Positions 1-6,556 of a stretch of DNA of 8,794 bases are shown here, in pieces. Source of the DNA: Pseudomonadota bacterium (GTDB lineage Bacteria > Pseudomonadota > Alphaproteobacteria > Acetobacterales > Acetobacteraceae); the NCBI GenBank assembly GCA_021826485.1, contig JAKAZX010000151.1, forward strand, positions 1 through 8,794. The letters run 5' to 3'. The position numbers and the translations under genes are program-made. Each line of letters starts with the position of its first letter. Positions within the stretch are counted from its first letter, which is position 1. The notes under the pieces are model-generated. The model did not search any database, was not told the DNA's origin, and saw only the letters and a program-made list of their open reading frames with translations.

Positions 1-58
1 GCGCCGCGGCGTCGCCGGCGATGGCCAGTGCGAGCAGGGCGGCGGCGAGGCGGCGCAT
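1..58 (-). CDS. N-terminus of an exported protein (partial, runs off left edge)
   Basis: The minus strand has an ATG at 58-56 followed by an open frame to the window edge. The 19 visible residues start MRR, continue with a run of Ala and Leu, and reach a likely small-residue cleavage region (AGDAAA). This is a typical Sec signal peptide with a positively charged n-region and a hydrophobic core. A GGAGA Shine-Dalgarno sequence lies six bases upstream of the ATG (minus strand, about 69-65), which supports the start. The mature part is outside the window, so function cannot be named; a periplasmic or outer-membrane protein is the inference. It is divergent from the YqaA-like gene. The 124-base spacer (59-182) shows no convincing promoter boxes. 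Confidence 0.55.
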   Translation of the reverse strand, partial: MRRLAAALLALAIAGDAAA

Positions 59-182
59 GGCGAATCTCCGATCCGTGACGATGCAACGATAGCGCAGGGC
101 GGCGCCGGAGGAACCCCGCTTGGCGCAGGCTTGATCGCCGGCCGTGGTTGCCTCCGCCGCCGCCGCGTGGCATGGCGGGACG

Positions 183-761
183 ATGCTGCAACGCCTGTAT
201 CGCCGCGTGCTCGCGCTGGCCGCCTCCGCGAATGCGCCCTGGTGGCTCGCCGCGGTGGCGTTCGCCGAGAGCAGTTTCTTCCCGATCCCGCCGGATGCGC
301 TGCTGGTGCCGATGGCGCTGGCCCGGCCGCAGCGCGCCTGGCGGCTGGCGGCGATCTGCACCGCCGCCAGCGTGGTGGGTGGGGCGTTCGGCTACCTGAT
401 CGGCTATGCGCTGTTCGACCAGTTGGCCCGGCCGCTGCTGGATGCCTATGGCTATCAGGCGGCGTTCGCGCGGTTCCAGGCGACCTATGCGCAGTACGGG
501 CTGTGGGTGATCCTGGTCAAAGGGCTGACGCCGATCCCGTACAAGATCGTCACCATCGCCTCCGGCGCCGCGCGGTTCAACTTCTGGCTGTTCATGGCGG
601 CGAGCCTCGTGACCCGCGGGCTGCGGTTCTTCCTGCTGGCCGCCCTGCTGCGCCGGTTCGGCGCCCCGGTGCGCGATTTCATCGAGCGGCGGCTGACGCT
701 GGTGACCTCCGCCGTCGCCGCCGGCATCGTCGGCGGGTTCCTGGTGCTGCGGTTCCTGTAG
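183..761 (+). CDS. YqaA/DedA-like (VTT/SNARE-associated) inner-membrane protein
   Basis: 192-residue integral membrane protein. Two family signatures are visible: an acidic and proline-rich segment at residues 29-41 (ESSFFPIPPDALL) and a second re-entrant-type segment at 113-128 (KGLTPIPYKIVTIASG). An Arg-rich TRGLRFF motif follows at 144-150, then a terminal membrane helix near 172-190. These match the YqaA branch of the DedA/VTT superfamily. Several superfamily members transport or flip lipid carriers such as undecaprenyl phosphate or phospholipids; the role of YqaA itself is poorly defined. I chose ATG 183 because it gives the usual short N-terminus before the first helix. GTG 144, in the same frame, lacks a ribosome site. 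The site before ATG 183 is itself weak (GGGA only two bases away). The stop is three bases from the stop of the convergent dehydratase gene. Confidence 0.85.
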   Translation: MLQRLYRRVLALAASANAPWWLAAVAFAESSFFPIPPDALLVPMALARPQRAWRLAAICTAASVVGGAFGYLIGYALFDQLARPLLDAYGYQAAFARFQATYAQYGLWVILVKGLTPIPYKIVTIASGAARFNFWLFMAASLVTRGLRFFLLAALLRRFGAPVRDFIERRLTLVTSAVAAGIVGGFLVLRFL

Positions 762-764
762 CGG

Positions 765-1742
765 TCAGGCGGCCAGCGCCCGCGCGAACACCGCCGGATC
801 GACATTGCCGCCGCTGAGCACGACGCCGACCACCTTGCCGCGCGCATCCAGCTTGCCGGCCAGCAGCGCCGCCAGCGCCACCGCGCCGCCCGGCTCGACC
901 ACCAGTTTCAGATGGCGGAAGGCGAAGGCCATCGCCGCCAGCACCTCGGCCTCCGTCACCGCGAGCGCGCCGGCGAGCAGGCGGCGGTTGATCGCGAAGG
1001 TCAGCTCCCCGGGCAGCGGGGCCAGCAGCGAATCGCACAGCGCCGGGCCGTCGCCGCTGTTGCGCCGGCGCTCCCCGGCGGCGAGCGAGCGGCCGGTGTC
1101 GTCCCAGCCCTCCGGCTCCACGGCCAGGACGCGCGTGGCGGGGGAGGCCGCCTGCATGGCCAGCGCGCTGCCGGCCACCAGCCCGCCGCCGCCGGTGCAG
1201 ACCAGCAGGGCATCCATCGCCAGCCCCGCCGCCCGCGCATCCTCGGCCAGTTCGAGGCCGGCGGTGCCCTGGCCGGCGATCACGTGCGGGTGGTCGTAGG
1301 GGGGGATGACGGTGCGGCCGTTGGCCTCGGCATAGGCGCGGCTCAGCGCCTCCCGGTCGTCGCGGGCGCGGTCGTATTCGCGGACGCTGGCGCCCCATGC
1401 CTCGGTACTCGCGCGCTTGATGGCGGGTGCGTCGGCCGGCATGAACACGGTGGCCGGCGCGTCCACCGCCGCCGCCGCCGCGGCCACCGCCTGGCCGTGA
1501 TTGCCGGAGGAATGGGTCACCACGCCGCGCCGCTGCGCCGCCGCGTCGAGCTGGCGGATGGCATTGGTGGCGCCGCGCAGCTTGAAGCTGCCGGTGCGCT
1601 GCAACGGCTCGGGCTTGAGCAGGATGGTGCCGCCGGACGCCGCATCCAGCGCCGGGCTGCGCAGCATCGGCGTGCGCACGACATGCGCCGCGATGCGGGC
1701 GCGCGCGGCAAGCACGTCCTCGGGGCCGGGCTGGTCCATCAT
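765..1742 (-). CDS. PLP-dependent threonine/serine dehydratase (TdcB/serine-racemase-like)
   Basis: 325-residue fold-type II PLP enzyme. The PLP Schiff-base lysine is K54 in GSFKLRGA (51-58). The substrate/cofactor loop is SSGNHGQ (78-84). The glycine-rich phosphate loop is TGGGGL (183-188). S310 in SGGN (310-313) should contact the pyridine nitrogen. E209 and D215 occupy places used for a divalent cation in serine racemase. The reaction is probably dehydration of L-threonine or L-serine to a 2-oxo acid plus ammonia; serine racemase or threo-3-hydroxyaspartate dehydratase activity cannot be excluded. There is no C-terminal ACT regulatory domain, so it resembles the catabolic 325-340-residue class rather than biosynthetic IlvA. 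Tandem ATGs give MMDQ; GGAGAG lies about six bases before the first. Only 11 bases separate it from the upstream glycosyltransferase gene, so it is probably last in the lrp operon. Confidence 0.88.
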   Translation of the reverse strand: MMDQPGPEDVLAARARIAAHVVRTPMLRSPALDAASGGTILLKPEPLQRTGSFKLRGATNAIRQLDAAAQRRGVVTHSSGNHGQAVAAAAAAVDAPATVFMPADAPAIKRASTEAWGASVREYDRARDDREALSRAYAEANGRTVIPPYDHPHVIAGQGTAGLELAEDARAAGLAMDALLVCTGGGGLVAGSALAMQAASPATRVLAVEPEGWDDTGRSLAAGERRRNSGDGPALCDSLLAPLPGELTFAINRRLLAGALAVTEAEVLAAMAFAFRHLKLVVEPGGAVALAALLAGKLDARGKVVGVVLSGGNVDPAVFARALAA

Positions 1743-1753
1743 GTCGCTCTCCG

Positions 1754-3166
1754 TCACTGTGGCCGCGGCAGCGCGGCGGCAACCGCCGCGCCATCGCGCG
1801 CCGTCACCTGATAGAGCCGCAGCCGCGCCGCCACCATCCCGCCGCGCGCGCGCAGGGCCTCGCCCAGCGGCACTGCCGCCGTCCACAGCGCCGGGTCGGG
1901 CGGCGCCGCGGTCACCAGCAGGCCGCGGCCCGCGGCCAGCAGCGGCCGAGCGTCGGGCAGCGCGAACAGGCGCCAGCGCGGATCGACGCCGGCCACCTTC
2001 AGCTTGGCCGGCAGCAGCCAGGCCAGTTCCGCGGCGATGCCGTACTGGTCGCTCGCCACATACGCCGCCCCCGGCGCCGCGGCGGCGACCGTGCGGGCGA
2101 AGCCGGGCCAGCCGCCGAGCCGCAGCAGCGTCGGGTCGAGCCGGGCGGGCAGGGGAAACGGCGCCGCCGCTGCCTGGAGGTAGATCAGCGCGGTGACGGC
2201 CGCCCCCAGCGCCACCGCGGCCTGCATCCAGCGGCGCCAGGGCAGCGTGGCGGCGGTGAGGGCGGCGGCGGGGTAGATCACCGCCGGCCAGTTCGGCTGC
2301 ACCCGGTCGCCCAGCGCGTGCTGCACGAACACCACGGCGGGGACGGTCGCCAGCAGCGCCGGCAGCGCCCATTCCGGCCGCCGCCGGTGCCGCCACGCGG
2401 CGACGGTGCCGGCGATGAACAGCACCGCCAGCAGCGGCGTCGCCAGCCCCGCCTGCCCGCCGAGCAGCTCCAGCAGGAACTGGGCGGCGCGCGCCGGGTG
2501 CCAGTCGCCGGTGCGGCCGCCCTGGCGGACGAAGCTGACCCAGCCGTGCCCGGCATTCCAGGCGATCACCGGGGCGAACAGGATCAGCGCCAGCAGCCCG
2601 CCGAGCCACGGTGCCGGCCGCCGCAGCCAGGGCCGCAGATCGGGCACGGCAACCAGCCACAGCAGAATCGACGGGGCGAGCAGGGCGGCGGTGTATTTGC
2701 TGTCGAGCGCGAGCCCCGCGGCAGCGCCCGCGGCCAGCCACCAGCCCGGCCGGCCGGTCGTGAGCAGCCGGCATAGCGCCCACAGCGTCGCCGTCCAGAA
2801 GAACAGCAGCGGCGTGTCCGGCGTCATCGTCACCGCGCCGGCGCCGAACAGCGGCGTCGCGTTCAGCAGCACCGCCGCCAGCACCCCCGCCCGCCGGCTG
2901 CCCAGCAGGTCGGCCCCGGCGCGCGCCAGCAGCACGCTGCCGAGTGCTGCCGCCAGCGGCGCCAGCAGCCGCACGCCCAGCGCATCCTGCCCGGCCAGCA
3001 GCGTGCCGGCGCGGATCCACAGCGCGACCATCGGCGGGTGATCGGGGTAGCCGGGGGCGAGCGCCTGCGACCACACCCAGTAATACGCCTCGTCCGGCGC
3101 CAGGGGCGTGACCGCGGCGACCAGCAGGCGCAGCGCCGTCAGCGCCGCCAGCGCGAACAGGATCAG
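1754..3166 (-). CDS. GT39/ArnT-like (PMT_2) polyprenyl-phosphate-sugar glycosyltransferase, membrane
   Basis: Large polytopic membrane protein, about 470 residues counting from CTG 3166. Family features, in order: first membrane helix (2-20); catalytic Asp-Glu of the first periplasmic loop in PLAPDEAYYW (D25, E26); PDHPPM (41-46); PDTPLLFFW (117-125); ALDSKYTA (153-160); NWPAVIYPA (292-300); then further helices and a short soluble tail. This matches the PMT_2/ArnT-like family, which transfers a sugar from a polyprenyl-phosphate donor to a lipid or protein acceptor on the periplasmic face; the substrate is unknown. The start is problematic. The frame has no ATG, GTG or TTG near the expected N-terminus. 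The next upstream ATG (3331) lies deep inside lrp and would add 55 unrelated residues. CTG 3166-3164 overlaps the lrp TGA (3165-3163) as CTGA and gives a normal family length, so I use it. Length and family confident, exact start not. Confidence 0.85.
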   Translation of the reverse strand: MILFALAALTALRLLVAAVTPLAPDEAYYWVWSQALAPGYPDHPPMVALWIRAGTLLAGQDALGVRLLAPLAAALGSVLLARAGADLLGSRRAGVLAAVLLNATPLFGAGAVTMTPDTPLLFFWTATLWALCRLLTTGRPGWWLAAGAAAGLALDSKYTAALLAPSILLWLVAVPDLRPWLRRPAPWLGGLLALILFAPVIAWNAGHGWVSFVRQGGRTGDWHPARAAQFLLELLGGQAGLATPLLAVLFIAGTVAAWRHRRRPEWALPALLATVPAVVFVQHALGDRVQPNWPAVIYPAAALTAATLPWRRWMQAAVALGAAVTALIYLQAAAAPFPLPARLDPTLLRLGGWPGFARTVAAAAPGAAYVASDQYGIAAELAWLLPAKLKVAGVDPRWRLFALPDARPLLAAGRGLLVTAAPPDPALWTAAVPLGEALRARGGMVAARLRLYQVTARDGAAVAAALPRPQ

Positions 3167-3642
3167 AGCGGCACGCCCGCGAGCAGCCGGCTGGTGCGGA
3201 TGGTCTGCAACGTCTGCACCCGCGCGACCGTCGGCGCGCCGGTCAGCTTCTGGGTCAACTGGTTCTCGTGCGCGGTGTCGCGGGCGACCAGCCGGAGCAG
3301 GAAGTCCCCGCCGCCGCGGATCATGTGGCACTCCCGCACCTCCGGCCAGGCGGCGACCAGTTGCTCGAAGGCGGCCAGCACCGTCTCCTTCTGGCTTTCC
3401 AGGCCGACGATGGCGAAGAAGATGATCTCCCAGCCCAGGAGCTGCGGGTCGGTATCGGCGTGGTAGCCGCGGATGATCCCCGCCTCCTCCAGCCGGCGGA
3501 CGCGGCGCAGGCAGGGCGGGGCGGAGATGCCGGCGCGGCGCGCCAGTTCGACATTGGTCATCCGCCCGTCGGCCTGCAACTCCGCCAGGATGCGGCGGTC
3601 GATCGCGTCCAGCAGGGGGGGATCGGTCGGCTGCGGCTTCAT
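3163..3642 (-). CDS. Lrp/AsnC-family transcriptional regulator
   Basis: 159 residues, the usual size for Lrp/AsnC proteins. The N-terminal winged helix-turn-helix spans about residues 12-60: it opens with LLDAIDRRILAELQADGR, has the recognition region around VELARRAGIS, and ends LEEAGIIRGY. The C-terminal RAM effector and oligomerisation domain spans about 70-155 and contains GGGDFLLRLVARD (110-122). Proteins of this type form dimers and higher oligomers, bind amino acids, and regulate their own and neighbouring genes. I use ATG 3642, with AAGGA just upstream on the minus strand; the frame stays open further upstream but without family similarity. It heads an operon with the glycosyltransferase (4-base overlap) and the dehydratase, and is divergent from trxB, so autoregulation and control of one or both sides is the likely arrangement. 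Confidence 0.9.
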   Translation of the reverse strand: MKPQPTDPPLLDAIDRRILAELQADGRMTNVELARRAGISAPPCLRRVRRLEEAGIIRGYHADTDPQLLGWEIIFFAIVGLESQKETVLAAFEQLVAAWPEVRECHMIRGGGDFLLRLVARDTAHENQLTQKLTGAPTVARVQTLQTIRTSRLLAGVPL

Positions 3643-3650
3643 GCGTCCTT

Positions 3651-3674
3651 GTCTCTCGGGGGGTCTCTCGGGGG
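3651..3674. repeat. Perfect tandem 12-bp repeat in the lrp 5' leader
   Basis: GTCTCTCGGGGG occurs twice back to back (3651-3662 and 3663-3674), followed by three more G. On the lrp coding strand it reads as two C5-GAGAGAC units ending just before the AAGGA ribosome site. It lies downstream of the putative lrp -10 box, so it should be transcribed. It could be an operator half-site pair, a leader element that sets translation, or simply slippage in a G tract. Confidence 0.75.
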
Positions 3675-3685
3675 GGGCGGCGCGA

Positions 3686-3714
3686 AATATCATTGCACGA
3701 ATCCGGCCAGGCAA
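3686..3714 (-). promoter_or_regulatory. Candidate promoter for the lrp operon
   Basis: On the minus strand TTGCCT (3714-3709) and GATATT (3691-3686) are separated by 17 bases. They match three and four positions of the sigma-70-type consensus, in one of the few AT-richer patches of the window. Transcription would start near 3679 and produce a leader of roughly 36 bases carrying the tandem 12-bp repeat. Identified by eye only. Confidence 0.35.
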
Positions 3715-3735
3715 GCCCAGTTTATGCATGCTTCC

Positions 3736-3765
3736 TTGTTCTGACCGCGGCGCCCCCGATATGCT
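3736..3765 (+). promoter_or_regulatory. Candidate promoter for trxB-lysR
   Basis: TTGTTC (3736-3741) and TATGCT (3760-3765) are spaced by 18 bases on the plus strand, upstream of the trxB ATG at 3791. The start site would be near 3772, giving a short leader. A palindromic patch with overlapping ATGCAT and GCATGC (3724-3731) lies just upstream and could be an operator for the divergent Lrp protein. Weak by-eye prediction. Confidence 0.3.
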
Positions 3766-3790
3766 GCGGCGCCACAGTCCATATCGAGCC

Positions 3791-4762
3791 ATGCCGCAAA
3801 CCCTGCGCAGCCGCGTCCTCATCATCGGTGCCGGCCCCGCCGGCTACACCGCCGCGATCTACGCCGCCCGCGCCGGCCTCGCCCCGCTGCTGGTCGCCGG
3901 GATGCAGCCGGGCGGCCAGTTGATGATCACCACCGATGTCGAGAACTATCCCGGCTTCGCCACCGCCGTGCAGGGGCCGTGGCTGATGGAGCAGATGGCG
4001 GCGCAGGCCGAGCATGTCGGCACCCGCATCGTCAACGACCTGATCACCCGCGTCGATTTCGCCCGCGCCCCCTTCCGGGCGGAGGGCGACTCGGGCGATA
4101 CCTACCTCGCCGATACCGTCATCATCGCCACCGGCGCGCAGGCGCGCTGGCTCGGCCTGCCGAACGAACAGCGGTTGCAGGGCTTCGGCGTTTCCGCCTG
4201 CGCGACCTGCGACGGGTTCTTCTACCGCGGCAAGCGCGTCGCCGTGGTCGGCGGCGGCAACACCGCGGTGGAGGAGGCGATCTATCTCGCCGGACTGGCC
4301 GAGAGCGTGACGCTGATCCATCGCCGCGATTCGCTGCGCGCCGAGCGGATCATGCAGGACCGGCTGTTCGCCAACCCCAAGGTGCGGGTGATCTGGGACA
4401 GCGTGGTGGCCGACATCACCGCGACCGGCCAGCCCCCGACGGTCGATGGCGTGGTGCTGCGGCACGCGCGGACCGGGGCGGAAACCCGCCTGCCGGTCGA
4501 TGGCGTGTTCGTCGCCATCGGCCACACGCCGACCACCGCGCCGTTCCGCGGCCAGGTGGACCTGGATGCCGAGGGGTACGTGGTCACGCCGCCCGGCAGC
4601 ACCCGCACCTCCGTCCCCGGCGTGTTCGCGGCGGGCGACGTGCAGGACAAAGTGTGGCGCCAGGCGGTGACGGCCGCCGGAACGGGTTGCATGGCGGCGC
4701 TGGAAGCCGAAAAGTGGCTGGCCGTGGAGCGTGCCGATTCGGGCGCGCTGGCGGCGGATTGA
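3791..4762 (+). CDS. trxB: Thioredoxin-disulfide reductase
   Basis: 323-residue flavoprotein that reduces thioredoxin with NADPH in the cytoplasm. Visible features: FAD dinucleotide-binding motif GAGPAG (13-18); PGGQLMITTDVENYPGF (40-56); IIATGA (111-116); redox-active CATC with cysteines C137 and C140; NADPH-binding GGGNTA (154-159) with HRRD (177-180), whose arginines read the 2'-phosphate; and the C-terminal FAD motif AGDVQDKVWRQAVTAAGTGCMAA, which begins at 281. Length and motif spacing match low-molecular-weight bacterial TrxB. I chose ATG 3791 because its N-terminus leads directly into the first beta strand. ATG 3761 is in frame but overlaps the putative -10 box and has no ribosome site. 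The ribosome site before 3791 is weak (GAG). The lysR gene follows closely and is probably co-transcribed. Confidence 0.96.
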   Translation: MPQTLRSRVLIIGAGPAGYTAAIYAARAGLAPLLVAGMQPGGQLMITTDVENYPGFATAVQGPWLMEQMAAQAEHVGTRIVNDLITRVDFARAPFRAEGDSGDTYLADTVIIATGAQARWLGLPNEQRLQGFGVSACATCDGFFYRGKRVAVVGGGNTAVEEAIYLAGLAESVTLIHRRDSLRAERIMQDRLFANPKVRVIWDSVVADITATGQPPTVDGVVLRHARTGAETRLPVDGVFVAIGHTPTTAPFRGQVDLDAEGYVVTPPGSTRTSVPGVFAAGDVQDKVWRQAVTAAGTGCMAALEAEKWLAVERADSGALAAD

Positions 4763-4764
4763 GC

Positions 4765-4770
4765 AGGAGG
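4765..4770 (+). promoter_or_regulatory. Strong Shine-Dalgarno site raising a second start for lysR
   Basis: AGGAGG begins two bases after the trxB stop and lies five bases before an in-frame ATG at 4776, 21 codons upstream of the family-type start at 4839. It is the best ribosome site in this part of the window, so it either gives the LysR protein a 21-residue N-terminal extension or drives a short leader translation into the same frame. Confidence 0.5.
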
Positions 4771-4838
4771 CGCGGATGGCACCGCCGGGCGGCACGCTCT
4801 CGGTCGCGGCCACGCGCAGCGGAAGGAACGGCGGCACG

Positions 4839-5729
4839 ATGGACTGGGACAAGCTGCGGGTGTTTCACGCGGTCGCCGAGGCGGGCAGCTTCACCCATGC
4901 CGGGGACACGCTCAATCTCAGCCAATCGGCCGTCTCGCGCCAGATCTCGGCGCTGGAGGAAGCCTTGCAGGTGCCGCTGTTCCACCGGCACGCGCGCGGG
5001 CTGATCCTGACCGAGCAGGGCGAGAGCCTGAACCGCACGGTGCGCGAGGTGTTCGCCAAGCTCGCGATGACCGAGGCGCTGCTGACCGAGAGCAAAGAGA
5101 AGCCGGCCGGCCGGCTGAAGGTCACCACCACCGTCGGCTTCGGCGCCACCTGGCTGGCGCCCCGGGTGCAGCAGTTCCTGGACCAGTATCCCGACGTGAC
5201 CATGTCGCTGATCCTGGACGACGCCGATCTCGATCTGGCGATGCGGGAGGCGGACGTGGCCATCCGCATGCACCCGCCGAAACAGCCGGATCTGGTGCAG
5301 CGGCACCTGATGTCGATGGAATGGCATCTCTGTGCCAGCGCCGACTATCTGCGCAAGCACGGCACGCCGCAGAAGCCCGAGGACCTGGACGCGCAGCGGC
5401 TGATCCTGTTCGGCGACTACCGCGCCCCGGTCCCGGACATCAACTGGCTCGCCGAACTCGGCCGTCGCCCGGGCAACCCCCGCCGCGCGCTGCTGGAGGT
5501 GAACAGCCTGCAGGCGATGGTGATGGCGGTGCGCACCGGCCTCGGCATCGCCGCCCTGCCGGACTACATGGCGGCGGAGGAGGAGGCGCACGGCATGGTG
5601 CGCCTGCTGCCCGACGTGAAGGCACCGAAGGTGGACGTGTATTTCGTCTATCCGGAGGAGCTGCGCACGTCCAAGCGCGTCGCCGTGTTCCGCGACTTCC
5701 TGCTGGCCCGGCTGGCGCAGCGCGGCTGA
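4839..5729 (+). CDS. LysR-family regulator, LsrB/VtlR-like
   Basis: 296-residue LysR protein. The N-terminal helix-turn-helix covers about 2-62, beginning MDWDKLRVFHAVAEAGSF and containing LSQSAVSRQISALE (27-40) and LFHRHARGLILTEQG (47-61). The effector domain spans about 91-290. The N-terminus and phrases such as FHRHARGLILTEQG, KVTTTVGFG and VYFVYPEE strongly resemble, from memory, LsrB of Sinorhizobium and VtlR of Brucella/Agrobacterium. Those regulators control oxidative-stress, envelope and small-RNA genes and, as I recall, lie beside trxB. The same trxB-lysR order here supports the assignment. ATG 4839 gives the canonical family start, with GGAAGGA about 11 bases upstream; ATG 4776 has a stronger ribosome site. 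Only one cysteine (C165) is present, which matters if redox sensing is assumed. Confidence 0.88.
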   Translation: MDWDKLRVFHAVAEAGSFTHAGDTLNLSQSAVSRQISALEEALQVPLFHRHARGLILTEQGESLNRTVREVFAKLAMTEALLTESKEKPAGRLKVTTTVGFGATWLAPRVQQFLDQYPDVTMSLILDDADLDLAMREADVAIRMHPPKQPDLVQRHLMSMEWHLCASADYLRKHGTPQKPEDLDAQRLILFGDYRAPVPDINWLAELGRRPGNPRRALLEVNSLQAMVMAVRTGLGIAALPDYMAAEEEAHGMVRLLPDVKAPKVDVYFVYPEELRTSKRVAVFRDFLLARLAQRG

Positions 5730-5748
5730 GCCGCCGGCTGGCGGTCAG
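5726..5748. terminator. Hairpin at convergent lysR/SDR junction, containing both stop codons
   Basis: CTGA-(G)-CCGCC-GGCT-GGCGG-TCAG forms a nine-pair stem with one bulged G (5730) and a four-base loop (5736-5739). The TGA of lysR (5727-5729) and the TGA of the convergent dehydrogenase (complement of 5745-5747) pair with each other inside the stem. The dyad could terminate transcription in both directions. There is no T tract on either side, so intrinsic termination would be weak or need a factor. Confidence 0.4.
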
Positions 5749-6476
5749 ACGTGCTGGCCGCCGTTGATGTGAAGCTCCGCGCCGTTGACGTAGCTGGCGG
5801 CCTCGCTGCACAGGAAATGGATGGTCGCCGCGACCTCCGCGGGACTGCCGAGGCGGCGCATCGGCACTTCGCGCTCGGCGAACGCGGCGTTGCCGGGGGA
5901 CAGGATGGCGGTCGCGATCTCGCCGGGGGAGATCGCGTTGGTGCGCACGCCGAGTGGGGCGAACTCGCTCGCCATCTCGCGTGTCAGCGACGCCAGCCCC
6001 GCCTTGCTGGCGGCATAGGCGACGCCGGCATAGGGATGCACGCGCGACCCGGCGATCGAGGTGACGTTGACGATCGACCCCTTCGCCGCCGCCAGCGGCT
6101 CGATCAGCCCGCGCGCCAGCAGCGCGGTCGAGATCAGGTTGACGTTCAGCACGGCAAGCCAGGTGTCATAGGACGTATCGAGCACGCCGAGCCGCCCGCC
6201 ATCCGGCTTCTTGGGCGAGATCCCGGCGTTGTTGACCAGCGCGTGCAGCGGCCCGCCGTCCAGGCGGCGGCGGATTTCGGTCAGCCCGTCCGGCAGCCGG
6301 TCGATATCGCCGAGATCGAGTTGAACGTGATCCTCCGCCCCGCCCCACGGGCAGCGCGGCGAGAACGCCTGGCGGGAGATGGTCAGCACCCGCCAGCCCT
6401 GGTCGTGGAACAGCTTGGCCGTCGCATGGCCGATGCCGCGGCTCGCGCCGGTGAGCAGGAGCGTGCGCTGGGTCAT
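5745..6476 (-). CDS. Short-chain dehydrogenase/reductase (SDR), NAD(P)-dependent
   Basis: 243-residue classical SDR. Motifs: nucleotide-binding TGASRGIG (9-16); NNAG (82-85); catalytic tetrad candidates N113 (VNL), S140 (NVTS), Y154 and K158 (YAASK); SPGEIAT (183-189); and the terminal NGAELHINGGQHV. The segment RQAFSPRCPWGGAEDH (35-50) after the second strand is longer than usual and carries Cys42-Pro-Trp, replacing the usual acidic or basic cofactor-selecting residue pattern. The substrate is unknown. The divergent neighbour is idonate-dehydrogenase-like, so a sugar-acid keto reductase is conceivable, but the sequence does not closely resemble IdnO gluconate 5-dehydrogenase as I remember it. 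ATG 6476 is preceded by GGAGA at good spacing on the minus strand; 18 extra upstream codons lack family sense. It shares an 80-base divergent spacer with the idnD-like gene. Confidence 0.88.
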   Translation of the reverse strand: MTQRTLLLTGASRGIGHATAKLFHDQGWRVLTISRQAFSPRCPWGGAEDHVQLDLGDIDRLPDGLTEIRRRLDGGPLHALVNNAGISPKKPDGGRLGVLDTSYDTWLAVLNVNLISTALLARGLIEPLAAAKGSIVNVTSIAGSRVHPYAGVAYAASKAGLASLTREMASEFAPLGVRTNAISPGEIATAILSPGNAAFAEREVPMRRLGSPAEVAATIHFLCSEAASYVNGAELHINGGQHV

Positions 6477-6556
6477 GGGGGAGTCTCCGATACAGGCGGG
6501 AGCATAGGGAAAGCCGGCCGGCCATGCCATGATCCCGTGCCGGAGGAGGAACCGCC

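Noticed and set aside
755..769. CCTG/CAGG dyad at the yqaA-dehydratase convergent junction
   Set aside because: Only four pairs with a seven-base loop and no T tract; too weak to call a terminator.
679..1811. Long open frames overlapping the dehydratase in other frames on both strands
   Set aside because: Their translations are Arg/Ala/Gly-rich without domains or ribosome sites, as expected for shadow frames in very GC-rich DNA. The dehydratase frame carries all catalytic motifs.
765..3074. A 769-codon open frame joining the dehydratase to sequence antiparallel-frame with the glycosyltransferase
   Set aside because: Only the last 325 residues match a family. The upstream part is an Arg/Ala/Gly-rich off-frame reading of the glycosyltransferase gene, kept open by high GC. 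It is not a fusion protein.
3473..3790. Upstream extension of trxB into lrp
   Set aside because: The frame is open, but the added residues are antisense to lrp, match no thioredoxin reductase N-terminus and would span the divergent promoter region.
3722..4852. A 376-codon minus-strand frame antisense to trxB
   Set aside because: His/Asp/Gly/Arg-rich low-information translation with no recognisable domain. The plus strand encodes a complete TrxB.
6510..6530. GGCCGG-type palindrome in the SDR/idnD divergent spacer as an operator
   Set aside because: Short GC palindromes of this kind occur throughout the window by composition alone. No spacing to promoter boxes or regulator gene supports it.
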